NCBI GenBank assembly: GCA_025455985.1
Contig: JALOLM010000088.1
Coordinates: 1 to 7,659, forward strand
From: Candidatus Nanopelagicales bacterium
GTDB lineage: Bacteria > Actinomycetota > Actinomycetes > S36-B12 > UBA10799
Direction of reading: 5' to 3'
DNA length: 7,659 nucleotides
Position 1 is the first letter of the stretch, and each line of letters begins with the position of its first letter. Below are positions 1-5,853 of the stretch, piece after piece. Under the pieces are notes generated by a model. That model ran no database searches, was not told where the DNA came from, and saw only the letters and a list, made by a program, of their open reading frames with translations. The position numbers and the translations under genes are program-made.

Positions 1-1
1 C

Positions 2-697
2 AAGATTTCGTACCGCCTGAACGGGAAGTTCGTCGAGTACGACCCCCAGGCCTGGCGTGACCAGTACGACATGACCATCAACGTGGGCATCGGTACTGGG
101 GATGTGCAGCAGCAGCAGCAGTTCCTGATGCAGATCGCTCAGGCTCAGGCTGTGGTGGCTCAGTCCCCGATGGCGGGGAAGCTGATCGACCCGAAGCGGA
201 TCTACAACGTCCAGGCCCGCCTGGCGGAGAACGCCGGCTTCAAGAACCCGGCCGAGTTCTGGGTTGATCCTGAGACCGCGCCGCCGTCACCCCCTCCGCA
301 GCCTGACCCCAAGGTGATGCTGGAGCAGGCCAAGCTGCAGGACGGCCAGAACAAGACCGTGGCCGAGATGCAGTGGAACCGTGAGAAGCACCAGATGGAG
401 CTGCAGTTCAAGGCCGAGCAGGCTGAACGCGACCGGCAGCACCAGATCGAGCTTGAGCTGATCCGCCAACAGGCACGCATGACCGAACCCGTCATGCCGC
501 TGCCGGCGATGCCCATGGGCGAGATGGAAACCGAAGACGAGGGCGAGGGAGAAGAACAGCTCTCGACCCAGGACCTGCTGATGGCCCAAGTAGCCCAGAG
601 CCTGCAGATGCTGGCCCAGGCGATGAACGCACCGAAGCAGGTGATCCGAGATGAAACCGGCCGCGCTGTGGGCGTGGTCCCTATGACTGGAGAGTGA
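2..697 (+). CDS. Portal protein, C-terminal part (5' end outside window)
   Basis: The frame is open from base 2, so the ATG at 71 is internal and only the last 231 residues are visible. The portal is the dodecameric ring at one capsid vertex through which DNA is packaged and ejected. The visible part contains a segment typical of P22/SU10-type portals: 'NVGIGTGD' followed by a Gln-rich helix, then 'LIDPKRIYNVQARLAENAGF' and a 'FWVDPE' end. A proline-rich linker (around residues 90-102) follows, then a long Met-, Gln- and Glu-rich helix (around 103-160) likely to form a coiled coil, as in the C-terminal barrel of P22-type portals. The tail is acidic and low-complexity. It is followed one base later by the next gene, whose GGAG ribosome site lies inside this gene's last codons. 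The role is from family resemblance recalled by eye; a related virion protein with the same helical tail is a less likely alternative. Confidence 0.85.
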   Translation, partial: KISYRLNGKFVEYDPQAWRDQYDMTINVGIGTGDVQQQQQFLMQIAQAQAVVAQSPMAGKLIDPKRIYNVQARLAENAGFKNPAEFWVDPETAPPSPPPQPDPKVMLEQAKLQDGQNKTVAEMQWNREKHQMELQFKAEQAERDRQHQIELELIRQQARMTEPVMPLPAMPMGEMETEDEGEGEEQLSTQDLLMAQVAQSLQMLAQAMNAPKQVIRDETGRAVGVVPMTGE

Positions 698-698
698 G

Positions 699-1076
699 AT
701 GGCCGTTGTCTACCCGAACTCCGTGAAAATCGCCCGCATGGCCGCTGTTGTGAGCCAGGCCGGCACCACCGCTGTGCTGGAGATCGGCACCACCGGCATG
801 GCCACCGTGCTGGCTACTTTCACCCTGAACAACCCGATTGCAGGCGCTGCGACTGGTGCGGGTGTGCTGACCCTCTCGGGCTTCCCCAAGAACGCCACTG
901 CAGCCGCAACCGGCACCGCAGCCGCTGCACGTATCCGAACGGCTACGGGCGGCGCCGACATCGTTACGGGCCTGACCGTGGGCACCACTGCTGCCGACGT
1001 GATCCTGGACAGCGTGAGCATCACCAGCGGCCAGACGGTGACCCTGAACAGCGCCACCCTGACCCACGCGGCCTGA
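699..1076 (+). CDS. Small beta-rich phage virion-module protein
   Basis: This 125-residue protein starts at an ATG one base after the portal stop, with GGAG at 689-692. It is rich in Ala, Thr, Gly and Val, with almost no charged residues in its core and no cysteine. It resembles a recurrent family of small phage proteins with an N-terminal 'NSVKIARMAAV' helix, a central 'VLATFTLNNP' strand, an Ala/Thr-rich stretch ending in 'AARIRTATGG', and a C-terminal run of short strands ('ADVILDSVSITSGQTVTL', 'SATLTH'). These proteins sit in head or tail gene clusters, but I know of no firm biochemical role. The composition suggests a compact beta-sandwich, perhaps a minor capsid, decoration or fibre-associated protein; that is inference. 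Its stop overlaps the next start (TGATG), so the two are probably translationally coupled. Confidence 0.75.
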   Translation: MAVVYPNSVKIARMAAVVSQAGTTAVLEIGTTGMATVLATFTLNNPIAGAATGAGVLTLSGFPKNATAAATGTAAAARIRTATGGADIVTGLTVGTTAADVILDSVSITSGQTVTLNSATLTHAA

Positions 1077-1468
1077 TGCGCTTCCTGGCTCTGCTTCTGC
1101 TGCTGCCGGCCTTGGTGCTGGCTCAGCCGGTGGACCCGTTCGCGGAGGTCCGCTACTGCGGCAAGCCGGTCCGCAACGCCAGCGGCGAGATCGTCCGCAG
1201 CCGCACGGTGCTGGCCTACTTCCAGCGCCTGTATCCGTGCCCGAGCACCGGCAAGACCACGGGCGCGTGCCCTGGGTGGGCGATCAATCACACCATCCCG
1301 CTGTCCTGCGGCGGCTGTGACAGCGTGTCGAACCTGGACTGGATGCCGGCGGCCATCAAGTCGTGCGCCGAACCCTGGTGCCGTGACCGCTGGGAGCGTC
1401 AGGTCTACGACGACAAGACCGGCAACACGCCGGCCTGCACCAACCGCGTGCAGAACTGGAGCCGCTGA
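1076..1468 (+). CDS. Exported cysteine-rich HNH-type endonuclease-like protein
   Basis: This 130-residue protein begins with a clear Sec-type signal peptide: Met-Arg, a run of Leu/Ala to residue 15, and a likely cleavage after Ala16. No lipobox is present. The mature part has an HNH-like core at residues 67-107: 'GWAINHTIPLSCGGCD', then 'SNLDWMP', Lys95 and 'CRDRWE'. His72 is the expected general base, Asn86 the middle HNH residue, and Arg103-Asp104-x-x-Glu107 fits the third element. Most relatives I recall have Asp-His where this has Asn71-His72. The 'YPCPSTGKTTGACPGW' lead-in is also typical of a phage-borne HNH family. There are eight cysteines (28, 55, 65, 78, 81, 97, 102, 121), consistent with disulfides in the periplasm or outside the cell. 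The ATG overlaps the upstream stop and has no clear Shine-Dalgarno, so translation probably depends on coupling. Nuclease activity and target are inferred. Confidence 0.8.
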   Translation: MRFLALLLLLPALVLAQPVDPFAEVRYCGKPVRNASGEIVRSRTVLAYFQRLYPCPSTGKTTGACPGWAINHTIPLSCGGCDSVSNLDWMPAAIKSCAEPWCRDRWERQVYDDKTGNTPACTNRVQNWSR

Positions 1469-1469
1469 C

Positions 1470-2405
1470 ATGCCGATCATGCACAGCAAGGTGAGCGCCG
1501 CACCGGCGCCCAGCAACCCCGATCTGGTGGGCGGCCCAGATTGGAACGCTGAGCACACGATCACCACGGGCATCAACTTGCCCGACCAGGCGAACATCCC
1601 CGCAGCACCTGCTGCCGGCCAGCTGACCATTTTCAACCGCAACAGGGCAGGGCGTGCACTGCTGCACCTGATCGGCCCGGCCGGCATCGACGTGGCCCTG
1701 CAGCCGGCCATGTTCGGGAATTCGGTCTACATGTGGACGCCCAGCACCGGCACCACCGTGTCCACCAACTTCGGCACAAGCTGGACGGCCAGGAACGCCG
1801 GCACCGGCACTGCCCAAGCGCACCCAACCAGAGCCAGTACCAACAGCCTGACGTCTATGAACCGGGCCACGTTCGGCACCGGCACCACGGCCACCGGCAG
1901 CAGCGGCATCCAGTCCGCGCTGCAGGTCGCATGGCGAGGGAACCGGGCCAACGAGGGCGGCTGGTTCGCCTTTTTCCGGTTCGCCGTGGAGACCGATGCG
2001 GCCGGGATGCAGTACATGCTGGGCCTGTCCGCCCTGAACGCCGCACTGGCTGGCGAACCTTCGGCCCAGGCCAACACAGTGGCGCTGGTGAAGGACAGCG
2101 CGGACACCAACTGGTTTGTGGCCACCCGCGACGGTTCCGCTGTGACCAAGACCGCGACCGGCAAGGCTGTGACCGCTGGCGAGATCTTGGACTTCATCAT
2201 GTTCGCGCCGCCCAACAGCACCAGCGTGACTGTGCGGCTGGTGAACGCGGTAACCGGGACGGTGCATGTGGACGACGTGACCATCACGGCCAACCTGCCG
2301 GTGAACACCACCTTCCTGTACGCCCACGCGCAATGCCGATCGACCGCCGGCACTACCGCAAAGCTGCTGGCCCTGAATCGCATCTATGTGGAGACCGACC
2401 TGTGA
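1470..2405 (+). CDS. Tail-fibre-like or virion surface protein
   Basis: This 311-residue protein starts at the ATG at 1470, with GGAG at 1458-1461. The frame stays open upstream to an ATG at 1317, but that extension would overlap the HNH gene and has no phage-like sequence. The N-terminus, 'MPIMHSKVS...PDLVGGPDWNAEHTI', is a motif often found at the start of phage fibre and virion proteins. A short spacer leads to 'LPDQANIPAAPAAGQLTI', then 'GRALLHLIGPAGIDVALQPA'. A Gly/Thr/Ser-rich stretch (around 90-150) follows. The C-terminal half looks like a beta-sandwich: 'GGWFAFFRFAVETDAAGMQY', 'LDFIMFAPPNSTSVTVRL', ending 'LNRIYVETDL'. This matches a recurring phage domain I recall in tail or fibre genes. 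A sugar-binding or receptor-contact role is inference, and no enzymatic motif is visible. The stop overlaps the next gene's GTG by four bases. Confidence 0.7.
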   Translation: MPIMHSKVSAAPAPSNPDLVGGPDWNAEHTITTGINLPDQANIPAAPAAGQLTIFNRNRAGRALLHLIGPAGIDVALQPAMFGNSVYMWTPSTGTTVSTNFGTSWTARNAGTGTAQAHPTRASTNSLTSMNRATFGTGTTATGSSGIQSALQVAWRGNRANEGGWFAFFRFAVETDAAGMQYMLGLSALNAALAGEPSAQANTVALVKDSADTNWFVATRDGSAVTKTATGKAVTAGEILDFIMFAPPNSTSVTVRLVNAVTGTVHVDDVTITANLPVNTTFLYAHAQCRSTAGTTAKLLALNRIYVETDL

Positions 2406-2548
2406 ACACCTGGGACGTGATCCAAGACGCGGCCGGTGCGCTGGAAATGATCCCGCACGGCGACCCCGTGCCCGACGGGTGGGTGGTGGTGGCTGAGACT
2501 GCCAACCCCGAATACCTGATCTACATGGCCACGCTGCTGCAGGAGTAA
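2402..2548 (+). CDS. 48-residue phage protein of unknown function (GTG start)
   Basis: A short reading frame starts at GTG 2402, overlapping the upstream stop as GTGA, with GGAG at 2390-2393 eight bases before it. It encodes (M)NTWDVIQDAAGALEMI followed by 'PHGDPVPDGWVVVAETANP' and an amphipathic end 'EYLIYMATLLQE'. The frame remains open far upstream, but that part only shadows the fibre gene and its composition (His, Arg, Gln, Gly rich) is not protein-like; the change to normal composition occurs at the GTG. The next gene's AGGAG lies in its last codons. The 'HGDPVPDGW' segment resembles short modules encoded beside phage fibre genes, so it could be a chaperone-like or accessory fibre protein. 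That is inference from position. Confidence 0.6.
   Translation: MNTWDVIQDAAGALEMIPHGDPVPDGWVVVAETANPEYLIYMATLLQE
2541..2545 (+). promoter_or_regulatory. Ribosome binding site fixing a GTG start
   Basis: AGGAG lies six bases before GTG 2552 and overlaps the end of the 48-residue gene. It supports GTG 2552 as the start of the repeat protein rather than a later in-frame codon. Confidence 0.75.
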
Positions 2549-2551
2549 CCT

Positions 2552-3604
2552 GTGGCAGCTTTTGACACCGGCGCGTTCGACAGTGCGGCGTTCGACGCCG
2601 AGGCAGGTGCGACCGGTGCGATCACCGGCAGCCTAGCGGCGACCGAGGCCGGCCAGGACACGGCCGCGCTATCTGGTGCCGTCCGCGTCGCCGGTTCCCT
2701 GAACGCCACCGAGAGCGGCGCCGACACCTTCGCCGGGTCTGGCGCTGTTCGCGTCGCCGGCAGCCTGTCGGCCACCGAGACCGGCTCGGACACGTTCGCA
2801 GCCTCGGGCGCTGTGCGGGTCGCTGGTGATCTGACCGCCTCCGAGGTGGGTTCGGACACCTTCTCGGCCAGTGGGACAGTCGGAGCTGGTGCGATCACCG
2901 GCAGCATGGATGCCACAGAGCAGGGCAGCGATACGCTGGCTGCTTCGGGTGTCGTGCTGGTGTCTGGTTCGCTCTCGGCCACTGAGGTCGGGTCGGATAC
3001 GGCCAACATCACGGGCGGGCAGGTCATCTCCGGGTCGCTCAATGCGTCCGAGGCTGGCTCCGACACCTTGGCCGCCTCCGGTGCGGTTCTGGTTCGTGGA
3101 TCGCTGACCGTTACCGAGTCGGGGTCGGACACCCTGAGCGCATCGGGGTCGGTCGCAGTGACCGGCTCAAAGGGAGCGCAAGAACAAGGCGGCGACACCG
3201 CCCAGATCCTGAGTGGCGAGGAGCAGCCGGCACCGCAGCGCAACGGCGGATTCGTGATGACCGGCCGGCCTTCCCGGCTCTGGTGGACGCGCAAGCCCAA
3301 GGCACTGGACGACGAGGAAGCCGACCAGAAGGTCGAGCAGGTCGTCAAGGTCATCGAGCGGGTGGCGCAGGCGCAGGTCTCGCGCAACGTCACCCAGCCC
3401 AATAGGGTCGCCCGGGCTGAGGTCAGGGAGCAGATCGAGCCTCTGGTGCAGGAAATGCCCGGCTTCGACTGGGGCACCGTGTACCGCACCCTGCTGATCC
3501 AGGCAGCGGCGCAACGACAAATGATCCTGGCAGAGCAGGAAGCCCAACGGCTTCAGCGCCAGGCCGAAGACGAAGACGACCTGATCGTCCTCCTGATGGG
3601 GTGA
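2552..3604 (+). CDS. Tandem-repeat virion protein with helical C-terminal region
   Basis: This 350-residue protein starts at GTG, supported by AGGAG at 2541-2545. Three regions are visible. Residues 3-16 carry a short FD repeat ('AFDTGAFDSAAFDAE'), a motif also seen at the start of other phage structural proteins. Residues 26-222 contain nine tandem units of about 22 residues, each with 'GSLxATExGSDT' followed by 'xAASGxVxVx'. The fourth unit has three extra residues and the ninth is incomplete. Residues 223-350 are different: Pro/Arg/Trp-containing ('RPSRLWWTRKPK'), then acidic and basic helices and a probable coiled coil (around 310-342). No signal peptide, transmembrane segment or catalytic motif is visible. 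The repeats suggest an elongated beta-rich rod or surface decoration, and the helical end could anchor it to the virion; this is inference. Similar GS-L-x-A-T-E repeats occur in phage genes as I recall, without an assigned role. Confidence 0.85.
   Translation: MAAFDTGAFDSAAFDAEAGATGAITGSLAATEAGQDTAALSGAVRVAGSLNATESGADTFAGSGAVRVAGSLSATETGSDTFAASGAVRVAGDLTASEVGSDTFSASGTVGAGAITGSMDATEQGSDTLAASGVVLVSGSLSATEVGSDTANITGGQVISGSLNASEAGSDTLAASGAVLVRGSLTVTESGSDTLSASGSVAVTGSKGAQEQGGDTAQILSGEEQPAPQRNGGFVMTGRPSRLWWTRKPKALDDEEADQKVEQVVKVIERVAQAQVSRNVTQPNRVARAEVREQIEPLVQEMPGFDWGTVYRTLLIQAAAQRQMILAEQEAQRLQRQAEDEDDLIVLLMG
2558..2602 (+). repeat. Short FD-x-x-A coding repeat
   Basis: Three copies of a five-residue unit (A-F-D-x-x) encode residues 3-17 of the repeat protein. 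The codons vary between copies, so the pattern is maintained at protein level rather than being a recent DNA duplication. Confidence 0.7.
2627..3217 (+). repeat. Nine tandem ~66-bp coding repeats
   Basis: Units begin at 2627, 2693, 2759, 2825, 2900, 2966, 3032, 3098 and 3164. Each is 66 bases except the fourth (75) and the truncated ninth (54). Each starts with a Gly codon; most encode G-S-[LM]-x-A-[TS]-E-x-G-x-D-T. Glu at position 7, Gly at 9 and Asp-Thr at 11-12 are kept in all nine, while synonymous positions differ freely. This points to old duplication under protein-level selection. Unit 6 has a divergent end (NITGGQVIS) and unit 9 has lost the second half. Confidence 0.85.
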
Positions 3605-3606
3605 GC

Positions 3607-3891
3607 ATGGACCTGATCGAACAACAGACCCGGGGCACCGAAGCACAGATGCTCTTGGACAACCGCATCCTCACCGAGGCCCTGGACGCCATCGAGAAGG
3701 AGGTCTTCGATCAGTGGATGACCTGTCCGGCCCGGGACAAGGACGGCAAGGAAGCCCTGTGGCAGCTTGCCAAGACCGCGCAGAAGTTCCGGGGCATCCT
3801 GACCGGCTACATCGAGACCGGCAAGCTTGCCACCGAGCAGATGAAGCACTTCGAAGAGCGCAAAGGCATCCGCCGGCTCTTCGGCACCTGA
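3607..3891 (+). CDS. Small helical conserved phage protein
   Basis: This 94-residue protein has two possible starts, GTG 3601 and ATG 3607. I prefer ATG 3607 because a purine-rich GGGG at 3598-3601 lies five bases before it, whereas GTG 3601 has a pyrimidine-rich leader. It is almost entirely helical: 'QQTRGTEAQMLLDNRILTEA', 'LDAIEKEVFDQW', then 'EALWQLAKTAQKFRGILTGY' and 'IETGKLATEQMK'. This layout, with the L-D-N-x-[IL] start and a late T-G-K-L-A, matches a family of short proteins in phage head gene clusters. I recall no firm function. A role in packaging or head assembly is possible, since scaffold and capsid genes follow. It is the last gene before a tandem terminator, so it probably ends a transcription unit. 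Confidence 0.78.
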   Translation: MDLIEQQTRGTEAQMLLDNRILTEALDAIEKEVFDQWMTCPARDKDGKEALWQLAKTAQKFRGILTGYIETGKLATEQMKHFEERKGIRRLFGT

Positions 3892-3892
3892 T

Positions 3893-3904
3893 CCCCGCAA
3901 GGGG
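3893..3904 (+). other. Short GNRA-loop hairpin after a stop codon
   Basis: CCCC, GCAA and GGGG form a four-pair stem with a stable GNRA-type loop, two bases after the stop of the 94-residue gene. No T-run follows, so it is not a terminator on its own. It may protect the 3' end of the upstream mRNA or be chance in GC-rich DNA. Confidence 0.45.
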
Positions 3905-3911
3905 TACGACG

Positions 3912-3935
3912 AACCCGCCCCGAGCGGGTTTTTTT
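3912..3935 (+). terminator. Intrinsic terminator 1 of a tandem pair
   Basis: AACCCGC (3912-3918) pairs with GCGGGTT (3924-3930) around the five-base loop CCCGA, followed by T's to 3935. The T-run of seven (3929-3935) overlaps the stem's end. The strand is +, as the opposite strand lacks a comparable T-run. Confidence 0.9.
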
Positions 3936-3937
3936 AC

Positions 3938-3960
3938 GCCCGCACCACGCGGGCTTTTTT
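3938..3960 (+). terminator. Intrinsic terminator 2 of a tandem pair
   Basis: GCCCGC (3938-3943) pairs with GCGGGC (3949-3954) around loop ACCAC, followed by six T's (3955-3960). It begins two bases after the first terminator's T-run and ends 12 bases before the scaffold start codon. No promoter could fit in that gap. Confidence 0.88.
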
Positions 3961-3972
3961 GTTGGAGCGTGA

Positions 3973-4848
3973 ATGGACACCAACCAAGAAACTGGAGTGT
4001 CGTTGGCCGATGTGGCCAGTCTGCTGGATGACGAGACCACCGAGGCCGTCGAACCCAAATCCGGCGAGGAGCTGACCGAGGAAGTCGCAGAAGACCAATC
4101 CTCCGAGGAAGCGACCGCAGAAGAGGGCGACGACGAAGAGGTGGAGTTCGAGGGCAAGGCGTACAAGGTCCCGAAAGAGATCAAGGAAGCCCTGCTGCGC
4201 CAAGCTGACTACACGCAGAAGACCCAAGCGGTAGCAGAGCAGCGCCGCACGCTGGAGGAGAAAGCGCAACTTCTCCAGCAGCGCGAGCAACTGATGAGCA
4301 CTGCCTTTGAGAAGGCGGTAGAGCTTCGTGAGGTGCAGAACCGGCTTTCCCAGTTCGAGCAGATCGACTGGCAGAGCCTGGCAGACAGCGACCCCGCGCA
4401 AGCGACCAAGCTCAATCTGGCCTACCAGCAACTGCAACGAGAGGCGCAGCAGAAGTATTCCGAGCTGACCCAGACCCAAGCCCAGCAAGAGCAACTGAAC
4501 GCTCATCAGCTTCAGCAAACGCTCGCAGAGGCTCAGAAGGAACTGCGGACCCGGCTGCCGAACTTCACGCCCGAAGTCGCAGAGAAGATCAAGGTGACGG
4601 CCCGTGAATACGGCCTGACCGACCAGGAACTGGCTTCCGTCATCGACCCGCGCCATGTGCACATCCTGCACGACGCGATGAAGTGGCGGGCACTGCAAGC
4701 GCAGAAGCCGCAAGCACTCAAGAAGGTTGCCGAGGCACCCAAGGCGATCCCGCCCAAGGCCACGCAGCCCAAACCCCGTACCAACAAGGCCGCCGAGGAG
4801 CGACTCCGTAAACACGGACGCCCCGAGGATCTGGCCGCCTTTCTCTAA
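3973..4848 (+). CDS. Capsid scaffold protein
   Basis: This 291-residue protein starts at ATG 3973 with GGAG at 3964-3967. Scaffold proteins co-assemble with capsid protein inside the procapsid and leave before or during DNA packaging. The layout is typical. Residues 15-58 are very acidic. Residues 56-85 contain a beta-hairpin-like segment leading to 'ALLRQADYTQKTQAVAEQRR', the D-Y-T-x-K-T motif common in phage scaffolds. A long Gln/Glu-rich coiled coil spans about 85-200. The end is basic and Pro/Lys-rich, finishing 'RLRKHGRPEDLAAFL', suitable for contact with capsid protein. It has no cysteine. It lies immediately upstream of the capsid gene, as usual. Tandem terminators precede it and no promoter is visible, so its transcription must come from read-through or a promoter I cannot recognise. 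I see no protease motif. Confidence 0.87.
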   Translation: MDTNQETGVSLADVASLLDDETTEAVEPKSGEELTEEVAEDQSSEEATAEEGDDEEVEFEGKAYKVPKEIKEALLRQADYTQKTQAVAEQRRTLEEKAQLLQQREQLMSTAFEKAVELREVQNRLSQFEQIDWQSLADSDPAQATKLNLAYQQLQREAQQKYSELTQTQAQQEQLNAHQLQQTLAEAQKELRTRLPNFTPEVAEKIKVTAREYGLTDQELASVIDPRHVHILHDAMKWRALQAQKPQALKKVAEAPKAIPPKATQPKPRTNKAAEERLRKHGRPEDLAAFL

Positions 4849-4853
4849 GGAGA
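4847..4853 (+). promoter_or_regulatory. Strong ribosome binding site of the capsid gene
   Basis: AAGGAGA starts within the scaffold stop codon and lies seven bases before ATG 4861. It is the closest match to the anti-Shine-Dalgarno sequence in the window, fitting the need for hundreds of capsid subunits per particle. Confidence 0.85.
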
Positions 4854-4860
4854 GATCGAC

Positions 4861-5832
4861 ATGCCCCAACCGACCGAAACCTTCGACAGCTACGACGCTG
4901 TCGGCAATCGCGAAGACCTGCAGGACAAGATCTACATGGTCTCGCCCGAGAAGACCCCCGTGGTCTCCTCGATCCGTCGCTACGACGTCACCCAGCGCCT
5001 GCACGAGTGGCAGCGTGACACCCTGGCCACCCCGAACAAGGACAACGCCGTCATCGAAGGCGACGACCGTTCGGGCTCGGCTCTGACCCCGACTCAGCGC
5101 GTGGCCAACACGGTGCAGCTCTTCGACAAGACCGTGATCGTCTCCACCACCCAGGAGAAGACGAAATCCGCCGGTCGCTCGTCGCAGATGAAGTACCAGA
5201 TCAGCAAGGCCATGGTCGAACTCAAGCGCGACGTGGAAGCCATGACCCTGTCCGACAACGTGGCAGTGCAGGGCAACTCCACCACCGCCCGCAAATCGGC
5301 CGGTCTGGGTGCTCTGGTGTTCACCAACGTGTCGCACGGCGGCGCAGGTGCCACCCCGGCCCACAACTCCGGCCTGGCCACCACGGCTCAGACCGCCGGC
5401 ACCAACCGGGCCTTCACTGAGACGCTGCTCAAGGGTGTTCTGCAGAGCATCTTCACCAACTCCGGTGAATTCGCCACGCTGATCAGCCTGACCCCGTCGC
5501 ACAAGGGCACTTTCAGCGGCTTCGCCGGTATCGCCACGAACCGCTACCAGGTGCCCAAGGGCCAGCAGGGCGTGATCGTCGGTGGTGCGGACGTGTACAT
5601 GTCCGACTTCGGCGAACTGACCGTGGTGCCCAACTACGTGCAGGCCACCGCCAACGCCAACACCGCCTTCGTGCTCACCCCCGAGATGGCCGGCATCGGC
5701 TACCTGGGCGGCTACAAGTCGGAGCCCCTGGCGAAGACCGGCCACACCACCAAAGAGCTGGTGTCGGTGGAAGCCACCCTGGTGGTGACCGCTGAGCGCA
5801 GTCACGGCAAGGTTGCCAACCTCCTGCCGTAA
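4861..5832 (+). CDS. Major capsid protein, SU10-like family (DUF5309)
   Basis: This 323-residue protein matches the SU10-type capsid family, which has the HK97 fold and forms the icosahedral shell. Recognisable parts are the N-terminal 'REDLQDKIYMVSPEKTPVVS', the 'HEWQRDTLATP' and 'AVIEGDD' segments, 'TPTQRVANTVQLFDKTVIVS' with the following 'STTQEKTKSAGR' and 'ELKRDVEAM' helix around residues 76-128, a Gly/Thr-rich middle, and the beta-strand end 'VYMSDFGELTVVPNYV' to 'KTGHTTKELVSVEATLVV', typical of this family's C-terminal domain. Length is close to the family's usual size. The start is set by AAGGAGA at 4847-4853. It follows the scaffold gene by 12 bases. No cleavage site or maturation protease is evident. 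A terminator follows 21 bases after the stop. Confidence is high because many motifs occur in the family's order. Confidence 0.95.
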   Translation: MPQPTETFDSYDAVGNREDLQDKIYMVSPEKTPVVSSIRRYDVTQRLHEWQRDTLATPNKDNAVIEGDDRSGSALTPTQRVANTVQLFDKTVIVSTTQEKTKSAGRSSQMKYQISKAMVELKRDVEAMTLSDNVAVQGNSTTARKSAGLGALVFTNVSHGGAGATPAHNSGLATTAQTAGTNRAFTETLLKGVLQSIFTNSGEFATLISLTPSHKGTFSGFAGIATNRYQVPKGQQGVIVGGADVYMSDFGELTVVPNYVQATANANTAFVLTPEMAGIGYLGGYKSEPLAKTGHTTKELVSVEATLVVTAERSHGKVANLLP

Positions 5833-5853
5833 TCGCAGTCAGCAACCGAACGG

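Noticed and set aside
71..73. ATG 71 as the start of the first gene
   Set aside because: The frame is open to the window edge, and the residues before it continue a portal-like sequence, so this is an internal methionine.
1317..1469. N-terminal extension of the fibre-like gene to ATG 1317
   Set aside because: It would overlap the HNH gene by about 150 bases and encodes an Arg/Thr-rich shadow; ATG 1470 has a good ribosome site and starts the known N-terminal motif.
710..1711. A 333-residue open frame on the - strand
   Set aside because: It runs opposite three supported genes, has a skewed composition (Ala, Arg, Val rich) and no recognisable domain or ribosome site.
1356..2333. A 325-residue open frame on the - strand opposite the fibre-like gene
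   Set aside because: His, Gly and Arg richness is typical of shadow frames in GC-rich DNA; the + strand protein has family-like motifs.
1733..2401. Upstream extension of the 48-residue gene
   Set aside because: It lies within the fibre-like gene in another frame and has shadow-like composition; normal composition begins at GTG 2402.
3601..3606. GTG 3601 as start of the 94-residue gene
   Set aside because: No Shine-Dalgarno precedes it, while ATG 3607 has GGGG at suitable spacing. The difference is only two residues, so this remains a mild preference.
3829..3972. A sigma70-type promoter before the scaffold gene
   Set aside because: I found no convincing -35/-10 pair; T-rich parts belong to the terminator runs.
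3934..5805. A 623-residue open frame on the - strand opposite scaffold and capsid genes
   Set aside because: Its codons lie exactly opposite sense codons, so it stays open because TTA, CTA and TCA are rare in GC-rich genes. Its product is Leu/Gly/His/Val rich, without a recognisable family, and the sense genes are convincing.
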